Shown: positions 27,671 to 37,930, numbered from the stretch's first letter. The stretch: 64,000 bases of DNA from Roseibium sp. MMSF_3412 (GCF_030733265.1 NZ_JASHJI010000004.1:124001-188000), one strand, 5' to 3'. Numbers and translations: made by a program. Notes: generated by a model not told the origin, from the letters alone.

Positions 27671-29560
27671 ATGCCAGTCTCTCCCGCTCTCCTCGCGGAT
27701 GACGCACCACTTGTTCACCTCAACGATCCGCCTCCGGTGCGCCCGGAGCCGAAACCGCAGGCGGTTTTGCAGACCGTCTTCGGTTACGATGATTTCCGGG
27801 GCCGGCAACGGGAAGTGATCGACACGCTGATCGACGGCCGGGATGCCGTCGTGCTGTTTCCCACGGGTGCCGGAAAGTCGCTGTGCTACCAGATACCGGC
27901 CCTGTGCCGAAGCGGTGTCGGCGTCGTGGTGTCGCCGCTGATCGCGCTGATGAAGGACCAGGTCGGCGCTCTGCAATCGGTCGGTGTCCGGGCGGCCGCG
28001 CTCAATTCGACCCTTCTTCCGGAAGAACAGGACCGCCTACGCGAGGATTTGCGCGGTGGTGACATCGACCTGCTTTATGTAACGCCCGAGCGTCTTGGAA
28101 ACGAGAACTTCCGGCGGTTCCTGGATACGCTGGAAATTGCGCTTTTTGCCATTGACGAGGCCCATTGCGTCAGCCAGTGGGGCCATGATTTCCGTCCGGA
28201 GTACATGTCGCTTTCCTGTCTTGCCGAACGCTATCCCGGCGTGCCGCGCGTGGCCCTGACGGCGACCGCCGATCCGCATACGCAAAAGGACATCCTTGCG
28301 CGGCTCAAGCTGGAAGACGCGCAAGTCTTCGCAACCAGTTTCGACAGGCCAAACATCCGCTATGAAATCGTGGAACGGTCGAACCAGCGCCAGCAGCTCC
28401 TGGATTTCCTGAGCAAGCACAAGGGTGAAAGCGGTATCGTCTACTGCCTCTCGCGCGCCAAGGTGGAGGAAATCGCGGACTGGCTGACAGCCAAGGGGAT
28501 CAAGGCGCTGCCGTATCATGCGGGATTGCCCGCAGACCGGCGCGCCGCCAACCAGGATGCCTTTCTGCTTGAGGAAGGGCTCTGTCTCGTTGCAACCGTT
28601 GCCTTCGGCATGGGCATCGACAAGCCGGATGTCCGCTATGTGGCGCATCTCGACCTGCCCTCCTCGGTCGAGGCCTACTACCAGGAAACCGGACGGGCCG
28701 GCCGGGACGGCGCGCCCGCGGAAGCCTTCATGGCCTACGGCATGGCCGACCTGGTTCAACGGCGCCGGATGATTGCCGAAGGCGACGCGCCAGACGAGAT
28801 CAAGCGTGCGGAAAATGCAAAACTCAACGCGCTGCTCGGTATCTGCGAGACCGCAGGCTGCAGACGCCAGGCGCTGCTGGCGCATTTCGGCGAAACCTAC
28901 CCCGAGCCCTGCGGCAACTGCGACACGTGCCTTTCGCCGGTGGAGACCTGGGACGGAACCGAACCGGCGCGCAAGCTGATGTCAGCGATCTACCGGACCG
29001 GTCAGCGCTTTGGAACCGGTCACGTCATCGATGTGCTGCTCGGCAAGACAAACGAGAAGGTGACCCGGTTTTCCCACGACAAACTGTCGGTCTTCGGCAT
29101 TGGACAGGACACGCCACAGAAGATGTGGCAATCGATCGCGCGCCAGCTGGTCGCCGCGGGTTTCGTGGATGTGGACCATGCGCAATTCGGCGCGCTCGTA
29201 CTGACTGAAGCCGCCCGTCCGGTTCTGCGCGGCGACGAGACGATTCTGCTGCGCAAGGACAGGAACGCCGCCGGTCTGAAACAGACGCGCTCCTCGCGCA
29301 CGGCCTCGGTCGCCGATGAACTGGACGAGGAAGACAAGCTGCTGTTCCAGCGACTGCGCCGCCTGCGCACGCAGATCGCGCGGGACCAGAACGTCCCGCC
29401 TTACGTGGTCTTTCCCGACGCGACACTCGCCGGGATCGCATCTGCGCGGCCGGTCACGCCCGATGCGCTCTTGAGCGTGTCAGGTGTCGGCCAGTCCAAG
29501 CTGGAAAAATACGGCGAGACATTTCTGGAGCTTGTCGAGGCGTTTGAGGCCGGCGTTTGA
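27671..29560 (+). CDS. recQ: ATP-dependent DNA helicase RecQ
   Basis: A 629-residue superfamily 2 helicase. Walker A is [14 protein letters not shown], the DEAH box is [18 protein letters not shown], and motif VI is ETGRAGRDG. The RQC zinc site has CETAGCRRQ then CGNCDTC, followed by the winged helix. A C-terminal HRDC domain contains [13 protein letters not shown] and [13 protein letters not shown]. It unwinds recombination and replication intermediates with 3'-5' polarity. Domain order and length are normal. The ATG at 27671 is chosen. A GCAACCCGG/CCGGGTTGC hairpin without a T run follows at 29563-29587. Confidence 0.97.
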   Translation: MPVSPALLADDAPLVHLNDPPPVRPEPKPQAVLQTVFGYDDFRGRQREVIDTLIDGRDAVVLFPTGAGKSLCYQIPALCRSGVGVVVSPLIALMKDQVGALQSVGVRAAALNSTLLPEEQDRLREDLRGGDIDLLYVTPERLGNENFRRFLDTLEIALFAIDEAHCVSQWGHDFRPEYMSLSCLAERYPGVPRVALTATADPHTQKDILARLKLEDAQVFATSFDRPNIRYEIVERSNQRQQLLDFLSKHKGESGIVYCLSRAKVEEIADWLTAKGIKALPYHAGLPADRRAANQDAFLLEEGLCLVATVAFGMGIDKPDVRYVAHLDLPSSVEAYYQETGRAGRDGAPAEAFMAYGMADLVQRRRMIAEGDAPDEIKRAENAKLNALLGICETAGCRRQALLAHFGETYPEPCGNCDTCLSPVETWDGTEPARKLMSAIYRTGQRFGTGHVIDVLLGKTNEKVTRFSHDKLSVFGIGQDTPQKMWQSIARQLVAAGFVDVDHAQFGALVLTEAARPVLRGDETILLRKDRNAAGLKQTRSSRTASVADELDEEDKLLFQRLRRLRTQIARDQNVPPYVVFPDATLAGIASARPVTPDALLSVSGVGQSKLEKYGETFLELVEAFEAGV

Positions 29561-29602
29561 AGGCAACCCGGCCCCGGACCGGGTTGCAGCTCACGTAGTT
29601 CC

Positions 29603-30247
29603 TCAGGAACCGGCCTTGGGCAGCCCCTTGTAGGCTTCAGCGCCCCATACGGATTTCACCCTTGCATCGCGGCCACAGGCCTTGCGGTAGCCCTTGTAGG
29701 CTTCTGCGCGGGTGACATAGCCAAATCGTGTCAGCGTGCGCGCATTGCTCTTGTAGTAGGCCTGGTGGTAGTCCTCTGCAGGCCAGAAAACGGCAGCGCC
29801 TTCGACCGGCGTTACCACCTTCCCGCCGAGGACCTTGTTGGCCTTGGCGATTTCCGCCTTCGCGGCCTTGGCCTGTTTGTCGTTCAGGGGATGGATCGCC
29901 GTCGAGTAGCCGTAACCGCGATCGCAGAACTGACCGCCCGGGTCCGTGACATCGACGGTGCGCAGGAAGATACGGACAAGATCCTGATAGCTGATCTGGC
30001 TTTCGTCAAAATCCACCTGCACCACTTCGCGGTGTCCGCCTCGCTCGTAATTCTTGTAGGTGGGGTTCTGGCTCTTGCCGCCCGCATAGCCGGACTTGAC
30101 GTCCCTGACCCCGGCAAGCTTTTCCAGATCCGATTCCACACACCAGAAACAACCGCCTGCAAAGATGGCCGTTTCGGCCTGCGCGGTGGCAACCGGGGCG
30201 ACACCGACAAGAGCGGCAAGGAAAGTCTGGCGCAACAAACGCTTCAT
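29603..30247 (-). CDS. msrA: Exported peptide-methionine (S)-S-oxide reductase MsrA
   Basis: 214 residues. A Sec signal (MKRLLRQTFLAALVGVAPVATAQA) precedes the MsrA domain with catalytic Cys33 in GGCFWCVE. The substrate motifs GYAGG and NPTYKNYERGGHREVV, the Asp/Tyr-containing QFCDRGYGYSTAI and AEDYHQAYY follow. It reduces methionine-S-sulfoxide in periplasmic proteins and so repairs envelope oxidative damage. The ATG at 30247, behind GGAGGATCC, is far better than a long upstream extension to 30421. It is in the same direction as the VOC protein but separated by 113 bases. Confidence 0.95.
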   Translation of the reverse strand: MKRLLRQTFLAALVGVAPVATAQAETAIFAGGCFWCVESDLEKLAGVRDVKSGYAGGKSQNPTYKNYERGGHREVVQVDFDESQISYQDLVRIFLRTVDVTDPGGQFCDRGYGYSTAIHPLNDKQAKAAKAEIAKANKVLGGKVVTPVEGAAVFWPAEDYHQAYYKSNARTLTRFGYVTRAEAYKGYRKACGRDARVKSVWGAEAYKGLPKAGS

Positions 30248-30360
30248 GTTGGATCCTCCATCAGTTGCAGATAGAGGTAACGCATTCTCTTTGCGAGGCA
30301 ACTCAACTCCGTTCGCGTGCCTGCACAACGCCGTGAGAAAGCCGTGACCGGCAGCTCCGA

Positions 30361-30738
30361 TCAGCTTTCCCAGGCTGTCGCCCTTTCCTCGAAGCCAGGC
30401 GTTTGCGGACTGACCACGCAAAACCTGTGGCCGCTTGCCGCTTCCATCACAACCCAGCTCCTGAAGCGCTTGAAGACTTTCGCGCCGAGTTTCTCCAGCC
30501 GGGCGACCTCCGCTTCCGGATTGTCGGTTTCAATATCGAGATGGACGCGCGAGGGATGCTCGACCGCCTGCAACAGAATGCCGATATCGCCGTCCTTGCC
30601 GAAGAGCCTGCGATAACGCGGGTTCTTGGGCTCTGCTTCCAGCGTGCGCCCGAGGGCCTTCGACCAGAAGGCGGCGTGTTCGTCGATGTCGCCACCCTCG
30701 CAGTCTATGACCAGATCTCCCAACCGGCTCTTATGCAT
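30361..30738 (-). CDS. Glyoxalase/VOC superfamily protein
   Basis: 125 residues with paired beta-alpha-beta-beta-beta motifs: LGDLVIDCEGGDIDEHAAFWSKALG and VHLDIETDNPEAEVARLEKLGAKV, ending FCVVSPQTPGF. This is the pattern of small glyoxalase-like (VOC) proteins that bind a metal or small ligand. The metal residues and substrate cannot be fixed by eye. The ATG at 30738 with GGAGACGGAC is chosen because the upstream 44 codons look non-coding. It lies downstream of the CreD family gene on the same strand, 133 bases away. Confidence 0.85.
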   Translation of the reverse strand: MHKSRLGDLVIDCEGGDIDEHAAFWSKALGRTLEAEPKNPRYRRLFGKDGDIGILLQAVEHPSRVHLDIETDNPEAEVARLEKLGAKVFKRFRSWVVMEAASGHRFCVVSPQTPGFEERATAWES

Positions 30739-30871
30739 GTCCGTCTCCAACACTTCACTCAATCGAGAACAAAGATAGAACAAATGCGATCTGAGAGCAA
30801 GGTGGCGGAAAAGCAGACCCAGGGCCGCCTGTTTCCGGGCCCGGGGTCGGCAGGTTACCTGACGAAGCAAA

Positions 30872-32317
30872 TCAAACCGCCGCGCCGGCAGGCTTCGGAT
30901 CAGGCCGGCTCTGCCCCGACCAATCGATCCTCTGGGTCACGAACATTGTGATGGCCAGGGCGACAAAGGCAATGACCGAGCCGATCAGAAGGGCGTAGTC
31001 CTGTTCCTGCATGAGGGCGTACAGCACACCGAAGATGCTTCCCAGCACGGCCAGCATCACCAGTCCGGCAACGCGGCTTTTCAGGGATGTCCCTATGTAG
31101 AGCGCGTTCAGCAGGGTCGCCGCACCTGCCGCAATCAGGTAGGCCAGCGCATATCCGACATGTTCAGCAAATGCCAGCAACATCACGTAGAAGATGATCA
31201 GGGCAAGACCGACCAGCGCGTACTGGATCCAGTGGAACCGCCAGCCGGAGCGCAACTCCAGCACAAAGACCGCCAGAAATGTCAGACTTATGAAGCCGAT
31301 CGCGTATTTCAGGGATCTGGAGATGGTCTGGTAGAAATTCACCGGTTCGACGAACTTCACACCCATGAGCCTGTTCTGGAGCGGCAGATGGCTTGTTTCC
31401 ATGACCTTCGGGATGCCGCGCGCAAGATAAGGAATGGTCCAGGCAGCGTCGAAACCAGAACCGGTGATGGTCCGCGTTTCCGGCAGGAAGGCACCGGTGA
31501 ACCCGGGATGCGGCCAGTCCGACTGAACCGAGACCCTCGTGGTCTGCCCGGCCGGAGCAACATAGATCGCCGTCGACCCGTTGAGCTGCAGTTTGACGTC
31601 GAAGGAAAAGCCGCTTCGCCAGGCCTGGGGAGACACGGCTGCATTGATCCCGGATGAACCGGATGCGTGGCGGGGATCGCGGTCCGCAGACGTCGCAAGA
31701 GGCCCGAGGCCCGGCTCGAAAGGAACCGCTCCCGTTCCCGCCAGAGCGAGCGTGACCTCGCTCTTGAGCGCCCGGACATCGCGGATCCCGACAACAACGA
31801 CGGCCTTGTCGGCGGCGACGTTGATCGTGCCGCCGTGCTTCGGTTCGAACATGTCCTCAGGAGGCGCTGCAAACGCACCGCCGAGATCGAGGCGTGCGCT
31901 ATAGACGGGAAGCTTGTAGATGGACTTCTTGCGTTCCTCGACCGCGATATCACCGCCCACCGTCAGCCGCTCCGGAAACAGCACCGCCGTTCTGCGGACG
32001 GTGTTGGTCTCAAAGTCTTCGCCCGACCCCGTCGTGTAGGTTTCGGTGAAGGGGATCACCAGATAGGGGCCGTTGATCTCCTGTGTCCCGCCCCAGGAAC
32101 GGGCGATCTCGCGCGCGACATCCTTTGCCCGATGTGCGCGTTCCTCCACAAGCACCCAGACAAAAATGCTGGGAACAAGCAGCAGGAAGGAGAGCAGTCC
32201 TATCAGGACGAATTTCACCGCCGGCGACCCCAGAAACGCCATAAGCCTTGTCGTTGTGGGTTGCTGCGGCATTGCCGGGCCCGTGGTGGTGGTGCCTTGG
32301 TCTGTGTTTTCGGCCAT
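30872..32317 (-). CDS. creD: CreD family inner membrane protein
   Basis: 481 residues. One N-terminal membrane helix (KFVLIGLLSFLLLVPSIFVWVLVEER) carries a large periplasmic domain with TQEINGPYLVIPF, FAAPPEDMF and HPGFTGAFLPETR. Five or six C-terminal membrane segments follow (YQTISRSLKYAIGFISLTFLAVFVLEL onward). This layout and these motifs match CreD/Cet, induced by the CreBC two-component system in enterobacteria and involved in envelope integrity and colicin E2 tolerance. No creBC genes are in the window. The ATG at 32317, with AGAGGG seven bases upstream, is preferred over TTG 32368. Confidence 0.9.
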   Translation of the reverse strand: MAENTDQGTTTTGPAMPQQPTTTRLMAFLGSPAVKFVLIGLLSFLLLVPSIFVWVLVEERAHRAKDVAREIARSWGGTQEINGPYLVIPFTETYTTGSGEDFETNTVRRTAVLFPERLTVGGDIAVEERKKSIYKLPVYSARLDLGGAFAAPPEDMFEPKHGGTINVAADKAVVVVGIRDVRALKSEVTLALAGTGAVPFEPGLGPLATSADRDPRHASGSSGINAAVSPQAWRSGFSFDVKLQLNGSTAIYVAPAGQTTRVSVQSDWPHPGFTGAFLPETRTITGSGFDAAWTIPYLARGIPKVMETSHLPLQNRLMGVKFVEPVNFYQTISRSLKYAIGFISLTFLAVFVLELRSGWRFHWIQYALVGLALIIFYVMLLAFAEHVGYALAYLIAAGAATLLNALYIGTSLKSRVAGLVMLAVLGSIFGVLYALMQEQDYALLIGSVIAFVALAITMFVTQRIDWSGQSRPDPKPAGAAV

Positions 32318-32492
32318 GCAAAATCCCTCTGCCAGGTGGGCGCAGCCGGGACAGCGCACCCAATGCAAAGCACAGTCTTTCCGGGCAACTGGGAGAAGCC
32401 ATGGTGAAACCGGGCAGGGAATTCAGGGATTTTGTGCAGATCCGGTGCAGGAAGACGGGACGTGACGGCCAGGCCACGGGTCCGTTGCGCAC

Positions 32493-32519
32493 AAAAAAGC
32501 CGCCCTGAAAGGCGGCTTT
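32493..32519 (-). terminator. Terminator of the sdh operon
   Basis: On the minus strand, an AAGCCGCC-TTTCAG-GGCGGCTT-type hairpin is followed by TTTTTTG. It lies 27 bases after the sdhB stop. Confidence 0.88.
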
Positions 32520-32545
32520 CGCAACTTGCCCGGATATCGGAGGGA

Positions 32546-33328
32546 TCAGACCCGCCGTTCGACCATCATCTTCTTGATCTCGGCAATCGCCTTGGCCGGG
32601 TTCAGGCCTTTCGGGCAGGCCTGGGAGCAGTTCATGATGGTGTGGCAGCGATAGAGACGGAAGGGATCTTCCAGGTTGTCCAGACGCTCCCCGGTGGCCT
32701 CGTCGCGGCTGTCGATCAGCCAGCGGTAAGCCTGCAGCAGGATCGCCGGGCCGAGATACCGGTCGCCGTTCCACCAGTAGCTCGGGCAGGAGGTGGAGCA
32801 GCAGGCACACAGGATACACTCGTAGAGCCCGTCCAGCTTGACCCGGTCCTCATGGGACTGGAGCCATTCCTTTTCCGGTGCAGGTGACACCGTCTGAAGC
32901 CACGGCTCGATCGAGCGGTGCTGGGCGTAGAAGCGCGTCAGGTCGGGCACGAGATCCTTGACCACCGCCATGTGCGGCAGCGGGTAGATCTTGACCACGT
33001 CGCCGGCAATCTCTTCCATGCCCTTTGTACAGGCAAGGGTGTTGGTGCCGTCGATGTTCATGGCGCAGGAACCGCAGATGCCTTCCCGGCAGGACCGGCG
33101 GAAGGTCAGTGTCGGATCGATCTTGTTCTTGATGTAGATAAGACCGTCGAGCACCATCGGACCGCAATCATCCGCATCAATGAAATAGGTATCGACCCGC
33201 GGGTTGCGGCCATCATCCGGGTTCCAGCGGTAGATACGGTATTCGCGCAGGTTGGTGGCCCCTTCCGGCTTGTCCCACACCTTGCCTTCCGTCACCGTGG
33301 AGTTCCGGGGTAGCGTCAGCTGAACCAT
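32546..33328 (-). CDS. sdhB: Succinate dehydrogenase iron-sulfur subunit
   Basis: 260 residues. The N-terminal plant-type ferredoxin domain ligates 2Fe-2S through CREGICGSC and a later Cys (NTLAC). The C-terminal bacterial ferredoxin domain ligates 4Fe-4S and 3Fe-4S through [16 protein letters not shown] and [14 protein letters not shown]. It passes electrons from SdhA to ubiquinone at the membrane. The start MVQLTLP at 33328 matches family N-termini; an ATG 11 codons upstream (33361) is possible. The gene is cut off from sdhA by an FkbM methyltransferase gene. Confidence 0.97.
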   Translation of the reverse strand: MVQLTLPRNSTVTEGKVWDKPEGATNLREYRIYRWNPDDGRNPRVDTYFIDADDCGPMVLDGLIYIKNKIDPTLTFRRSCREGICGSCAMNIDGTNTLACTKGMEEIAGDVVKIYPLPHMAVVKDLVPDLTRFYAQHRSIEPWLQTVSPAPEKEWLQSHEDRVKLDGLYECILCACCSTSCPSYWWNGDRYLGPAILLQAYRWLIDSRDEATGERLDNLEDPFRLYRCHTIMNCSQACPKGLNPAKAIAEIKKMMVERRV

Positions 33329-33396
33329 CTCGTTACTGCTCCGCGTTGCGGCCCGCGCCATGCCTCACCGGGCATGCGGGCCAAACGTCCTCATCC

Positions 33397-34242
33397 TCAG
33401 GCGCTGAGTTCAAGGACCATGTTGTCATTCGTCCGGCCCGTTACGGCGTAGCCCCGGTTTGCCAGTTCGCTCAGGCAATCCTCGGACCAGTACGGCCGGC
33501 AATTCGTTTCCAGAAGAATCACACGGGGCCACATGGCCTTGTCCGCGTGACGAAGGAACGGCAGGACAACCCGGTCCTCGTATCCTTCCACATCCACTTT
33601 GAGTATGTCGATCCGTTCAAGCCCCTGCTGGTCGGCAATGTCGGTCAGCGGGCGGACGGTCACATAGGTCCGGGTCCAGTTGCCGGCCCACTCGCCTGTC
33701 GTCAGGTCAGTCACAAAGGTGGCGAAGCCGCAATTGCTCGGCTCGTGCCAAAGCGGCAGCGTGTCTTCCTTGGACCCGACTGCGGAATTGACGACGGTCA
33801 CGTTTTCCAGGTCGTTGGCGCGGACATTGAAACTCAGCTTGTGCGCGGTTTGCGGGTTTGCCTCGATGGCAACCACCTTTGCCCCATGCCGGGCGGCAAA
33901 GACCGCGTAGGACCCGATATTCGCGCCAACGTCGACGAAGACCATTCCCTCGTGCAGGTGCGGTTCCAGAAGGCCGTGTTCGGCGCGTTCCGGCAGCCGT
34001 CCCTTGGCGAGGATCTTGCGGTCGTCGTAGTTCTCGCCGGGATAAATGCGGAATTTCAGGCCGTCTGCCTCAAGATCGTACGGACCCTTGAAAACCCTGG
34101 CGACAAGGGCCCGGATGCGCTTGCGCAGGCCCCGGGACAGATCGTGCCGGTCGGCCAGACGCCAGGCAGCCCGCACCAGCCGTTCGGCCGGATAGGTTCC
34201 GAACGGGCTTCTTGTATCCAGCAATGTCGCCGACTGGCTCAC
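33397..34242 (-). CDS. FkbM family methyltransferase inside the sdh operon
   Basis: 281 residues with the FkbM domain. The SAM motif is VFVDVGANIGSYAVFAARHGAKVVAIEANP, LENVTVVNSAVGS follows, and IDILKVDVEGYEDRVVLPF contains the family's conserved K-x-D-V-E-G. FkbM-type enzymes O-methylate sugars, polyketides or glycopeptidolipids. The substrate here is unknown. The GTG at 34242 lies 12 bases past the sdhA stop, and sdhB follows after 68 bases, so the gene must ride on the sdh transcript. Composition looks like its neighbours, so this is not obviously recent DNA. Confidence 0.9.
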   Translation of the reverse strand: MSQSATLLDTRSPFGTYPAERLVRAAWRLADRHDLSRGLRKRIRALVARVFKGPYDLEADGLKFRIYPGENYDDRKILAKGRLPERAEHGLLEPHLHEGMVFVDVGANIGSYAVFAARHGAKVVAIEANPQTAHKLSFNVRANDLENVTVVNSAVGSKEDTLPLWHEPSNCGFATFVTDLTTGEWAGNWTRTYVTVRPLTDIADQQGLERIDILKVDVEGYEDRVVLPFLRHADKAMWPRVILLETNCRPYWSEDCLSELANRGYAVTGRTNDNMVLELSA

Positions 34243-34254
34243 GCAGCGCGCTCC

Positions 34255-36081
34255 CTAGTAGACACGCGCTTTCGGCGCGATCTTTTTCGGGTCGATACCG
34301 CCTTCCTCGAAGGTGGTGAGCGGATCGAGGACGACGGGCCGGTAGTCGAGTTTCACATCGCCTTCCTCGTTGACCCAGGCCAGCGTGTGCTTGCGCCAGT
34401 TTTCGTCGTCCCGGCCCGAGAAAGGTCCGTCCTTGAAATCCTCGCGCGCATGGGCGCCACGGCTTTCCTTGCGGGCCTCGGCGCCATAGACCGTGGTGAT
34501 CGCGTTCGCCATGAGGTTTTCCAGCTCCAGCGTCTCCACCAGGTCGGAATTCCAGATCAGCGAGCGGTCCGACACCTTGAGGTCCTTCATGTCGCTCCAG
34601 ATGTCACTCAGGCGCTTGCAGCCTGCTTCCAGGCTTTCCTGGGTGCGGAACACCGCGGCATCTTCCTGCATCGCGTGCTGCATCTTGTCGCGCAGGTCTG
34701 CGGTCGGGATCGAGCCGCTGGCGTTGCGGAGCTTGTCGAAGCGATCCATGATCTTGTCGCAGGAGGCCTCGCTCGGGGATGGCGTTGCTTCTTTCGGATC
34801 GACAACCTCGCCTGCCTTGATCGCCGCGGCGCGGCCGAACACGACAAGATCGATCAGGGAGTTCGAGCCAAGCCGGTTGGCGCCGTGAACGGACGCGCAG
34901 CCCGCCTCACCCACGGCCATCAGGCCTTCCTGGATGCGGTTGGGGTTCTTGCCGTCCGCGTTCAGGACTTCACCCCAATAGTTGGTCGGGATACCGCCCA
35001 TGTTGTAGTGAACCGTCGGCAGGACCGGGATCGGGTCCTTGGTCACATCAACGCCGGCAAAAATGCGCGCGCTTTCCGAGATGCCCGGGAGGCGTTCGGC
35101 CAGCAGGGCCGGGTCGAGGTGATCGAGATGAAGGAAGATGTGATCACCCTTCTTGCCGACACCGCGTCCTTCACGGATTTCCATGGTCATGCAACGCGAG
35201 ACAACGTCGCGCGAGGCCAGATCCTTCGCCGAAGGTGCGTAGCGTTCCATGAAACGCTCGCCCTCGGAGTTGACGAGATAGCCGCCCTCGCCCCGCGCAC
35301 CCTCTGTGATCAGGCAGCCGGAGCCGTAGATGCCGGTCGGGTGGAACTGGACGAACTCCATGTCCTGGAGCGGCAGTCCGGCCCGGGCGACCATGCCGCC
35401 ACCGTCGCCGGTGCAGGTATGGGCGGATGTCGCGGAGAAATAGGCGCGGCCGTAGCCGCCGGTTGCCAGAACCACCATCTTGGCGGCGAAGCGGTGCATC
35501 GTGCCGTCATCGAGGTTCCAGGCGATCACGCCCTGGCAGACGCCGTCCTCTGACATGATCAGGTCAAGCGCGAAATACTCGATATAGAATTCGGCGTTGT
35601 GGCGCAGGGACTGGCCGTAAAGCGTGTGCAGGATGGCGTGGCCGGTCCGGTCGGCAGCGGCGCAGGTGCGCTGCACGGGGGGGCCTTCGCCGTAGTTCTG
35701 CATGTGACCGCCGAAGGGACGCTGATAGATCTTGCCTTCTTCGGTGCGCGAAAACGGCACGCCGTAATGCTCAAGCTCATAAACCGCCTTGGGGGCCTCG
35801 CGGGCAAGATATTCCATGGCATCGGTGTCGCCGAGCCAGTCGGAGCCCTTGACCGTGTCATACATGTGCCATTCCCAGCAGTCGGGCGTCATGTTGGTCA
35901 GAGACGCGGCGATGCCGCCCTGGGCTGCAACCGTATGGGAGCGCGTCGGAAAAACCTTGGTAATGCAGGCCGTGCGCAAGCCCTGTTCGGCCATGCCGAG
36001 CGTTGCGCGCAGACCCGCGCCGCCGGCGCCGACAACAACCACGTCATAGGTGTGGTCGACGAATTCATAGGATTTGGCCAT
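34255..36081 (-). CDS. sdhA: Succinate dehydrogenase flavoprotein subunit
   Basis: 608 residues. FAD-binding [19 protein letters not shown] is followed by the covalent-FAD histidine region [21 protein letters not shown], the active-site RGEGGYL segment, [19 protein letters not shown] and a C-terminal helical and capping region ending APKARVY. It oxidises succinate to fumarate at the cytoplasmic face of the inner membrane. It is separated from sdhD by five bases. Confidence 0.98.
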   Translation of the reverse strand: MAKSYEFVDHTYDVVVVGAGGAGLRATLGMAEQGLRTACITKVFPTRSHTVAAQGGIAASLTNMTPDCWEWHMYDTVKGSDWLGDTDAMEYLAREAPKAVYELEHYGVPFSRTEEGKIYQRPFGGHMQNYGEGPPVQRTCAAADRTGHAILHTLYGQSLRHNAEFYIEYFALDLIMSEDGVCQGVIAWNLDDGTMHRFAAKMVVLATGGYGRAYFSATSAHTCTGDGGGMVARAGLPLQDMEFVQFHPTGIYGSGCLITEGARGEGGYLVNSEGERFMERYAPSAKDLASRDVVSRCMTMEIREGRGVGKKGDHIFLHLDHLDPALLAERLPGISESARIFAGVDVTKDPIPVLPTVHYNMGGIPTNYWGEVLNADGKNPNRIQEGLMAVGEAGCASVHGANRLGSNSLIDLVVFGRAAAIKAGEVVDPKEATPSPSEASCDKIMDRFDKLRNASGSIPTADLRDKMQHAMQEDAAVFRTQESLEAGCKRLSDIWSDMKDLKVSDRSLIWNSDLVETLELENLMANAITTVYGAEARKESRGAHAREDFKDGPFSGRDDENWRKHTLAWVNEEGDVKLDYRPVVLDPLTTFEEGGIDPKKIAPKARVY

Positions 36082-36086
36082 CCGGG

Positions 36087-36470
36087 TCAGCCTCCAAAGC
36101 CAATCTTGAGAACTGCGAAAATGCAGCCGAAGCCGATAAAGGCACAGAAAAAGGTGTTCGCCATCAAGGTGAGGAACTTGATGCCCTCACCATGTACATA
36201 GTCTTCGATGATCACCTGCATGCCGAGCTTCATGTGATAGACGCCGGAGAGAATCACCAGGAGGAACAGGATCGAGACCAGGGGATTCTTCAGGGTTTCG
36301 ATCACGTCGCCGTGGCTCGACCCCTGAACCGAGATCACCAGGATCACGAAGAAACTGATCAGGACGACATTGGCGACGGCGGTGAGCCGCTGCTTCCAGA
36401 AGTGATCCGTGCCTTCCTTGGCAGAACCCAGTCCGCGAACCTTGTTGAGAGGGGTGCGCATATCGCTCAT
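36087..36470 (-). CDS. sdhD: Succinate dehydrogenase membrane anchor subunit
   Basis: 127 residues with three membrane helices. The N-terminal [31 protein letters not shown] contains the HxxQR-like quinone/haem entry region typical of SdhD. The haem-side histidine lies in [21 protein letters not shown]. It anchors SdhAB with SdhC and binds ubiquinone. It follows sdhC by ten bases. Confidence 0.95.
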   Translation of the reverse strand: MSDMRTPLNKVRGLGSAKEGTDHFWKQRLTAVANVVLISFFVILVISVQGSSHGDVIETLKNPLVSILFLLVILSGVYHMKLGMQVIIEDYVHGEGIKFLTLMANTFFCAFIGFGCIFAVLKIGFGG

Positions 36471-36480
36471 GACACTCTCC

Positions 36481-36879
36481 TTAGCGAACCATGTAGCCGA
36501 TGATCCACAGGATCAGCGTGAGTGAGACGGAACCGATGATCGTGGCCTTGGCCAGCCACTCGCGGGCATCCTTGCCGAACCCTGCCCCCATGTCCCAGAT
36601 GAAGTGGCGCAGACCGCCGAGCATGTGGTGCACCAGAGCCCACGTGAAACCGAACAGGATCAGTCTTCCGAAAATGGAACCGTAAATCTCGTTGACGAAG
36701 TCAAAGTAGGACGGACCGGCCGCAGCAGCGATCAGCCACCACGCCAGGAGGATCGTCCCGAAGTAAAGCGCCGCACCCGTGATGCGGTGCAGGATTGACA
36801 TGACCATCGTCAGGATCGGCTTGTAGATCTGAAGATGGGGTGACAGCGGGCGATTGCCGCGCATATCAGCGTTCGACAT
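36481..36879 (-). CDS. sdhC: Succinate dehydrogenase cytochrome b556 subunit
   Basis: 132 residues with three membrane helices. RPLSPHLQIYKPILTMVMSILHRITGAAL is the SdhC signature (S-P-H-L-x-I-Y and H-R-x-T-G), and the haem-ligand histidine lies in HHMLGGLRHFIWDMG. It is the first gene of the sdh operon, with GGGAGAGGAATT as ribosome site. A CTTACG-CAAA-CGTAAG palindrome lies 33-48 bases upstream of its start. Confidence 0.96.
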   Translation of the reverse strand: MSNADMRGNRPLSPHLQIYKPILTMVMSILHRITGAALYFGTILLAWWLIAAAAGPSYFDFVNEIYGSIFGRLILFGFTWALVHHMLGGLRHFIWDMGAGFGKDAREWLAKATIIGSVSLTLILWIIGYMVR

Positions 36880-36911
36880 GGAATTCCTCTCCCGTACGAC
36901 GCCACCTTACG

Positions 36912-36927
36912 CTTACGCAAACGTAAG
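36912..36927. promoter_or_regulatory. Palindrome upstream of sdhCDA-B
   Basis: CTTACGCAAACGTAAG is a perfect 6-bp inverted repeat around CAAA, preceded by another CTTAC at 36906-36910. It resembles the TTACGTTWACGTAA-type sites bound by LiuR-class MerR regulators of branched-chain and fatty-acid catabolism. That assignment is from memory and unproven. It lies 33-48 bases before sdhC. Confidence 0.45.
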
Positions 36928-37172
36928 GAAATCAGTGCGTTGTCTAGAAAGGTTCTAGCGCCAAGAAGCCGTCGCGTCAAAACATCAAAAAGGAGAATCT
37001 GGAAAGTTACTTTGCCCATTGTGGACTTAAATCGATCAGATCCCGGATTTTACGTTCTGCGGCGCACAAAACTCAGCGCTTCCCAACGGATCAAATTTGC
37101 GTAACTCTCCCTACGTCATCGCAATTCTGGTGACGTGGGGCCGCTGGCCGGCGGTTAAAGGAGCCAAACTTC

Positions 37173-37880
37173 ATGAAGAAAGCAATCGCAGAATTTGTTG
37201 GAACATTCACCCTCGTCCTGTTCGGGTGCGGCGCAGCCGTCATTGCAGGAATGGGAACCGGATCAACCGCGATCGATGTTCTGGGAATCGCCTTCGCGTT
37301 CGGCCTGTCCATCGTCGCCATGGCCTACGGTATCGGCATGATTTCGGGATGTCATATCAACCCGGCCGTCAGCCTCGGGGTCTTCATGGCCGGCAGGATG
37401 CCCGCGAACGAACTCATCACCTACTGGATTGCGCAGGTTCTCGGTGCCCTTGCGGGCGCAGTGGTGCTGGCCATCATCCTGAGCGGAAAGGCCGAAGGCT
37501 GGGACGGAGGCCTCGGCCAAAACGGCTGGGGTCCAGACAATTTCGGCGGTTACAACATGCTCTCGGCGCTCATCTTCGAAATCGTCGCGACCTTCCTGTT
37601 TCTGGTGTGCATTCTCGGCGTCACCCAAAAAGGAGCGCCTGCGCATCTCGCCGGTCTTGCGATCGGCCTGACGCTGGTGGTCATCCACATCGTCGGGATC
37701 AATGTCACCGGCGTGTCCGTCAATCCGGCTCGATCTCTCGGACCGGCGATCGTCGGCGTTGCCAGCAATCCCGGTGCGCTCGGACAGGTCTGGCTGTTCA
37801 TTGTCGCGCCGCTGATCGGCGGCGCGGCTGCCGGCCTCCTATTCAAGTCCGGCATGCTTGCGGCAGAGGAAGAAAGCTAG
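37173..37880 (+). CDS. aqpZ: Aquaporin Z
   Basis: A 235-residue six-helix channel with both NPA boxes, SGCHINPAVSLG and GVSVNPARSLGPA. The Arg after the second NPA and the His of HIVGINVTG are in the selectivity filter positions expected of water-specific AqpZ rather than glycerol facilitators. The N-terminus MKKAIAEFVGTFTLVLFGCGAAV is standard. An AAAGGAG ribosome site lies seven bases before the ATG. It is a single gene, convergent with glsA. Confidence 0.96.
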   Translation: MKKAIAEFVGTFTLVLFGCGAAVIAGMGTGSTAIDVLGIAFAFGLSIVAMAYGIGMISGCHINPAVSLGVFMAGRMPANELITYWIAQVLGALAGAVVLAIILSGKAEGWDGGLGQNGWGPDNFGGYNMLSALIFEIVATFLFLVCILGVTQKGAPAHLAGLAIGLTLVVIHIVGINVTGVSVNPARSLGPAIVGVASNPGALGQVWLFIVAPLIGGAAAGLLFKSGMLAAEEES

Positions 37881-37930
37881 AAACCGGGGTGGCAGCTGGA
37901 GCTGCTCCGGCTGCCATTCATCCGCAGCCC

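Noticed and set aside
29563-29587. GCAACCCGG/CCGGGTTGC hairpin between recQ and msrA
   Set aside because: A strong stem but no T run on either side, so it may be only a transcript-stabilising hairpin. It is mentioned in the recQ entry and not called a terminator.
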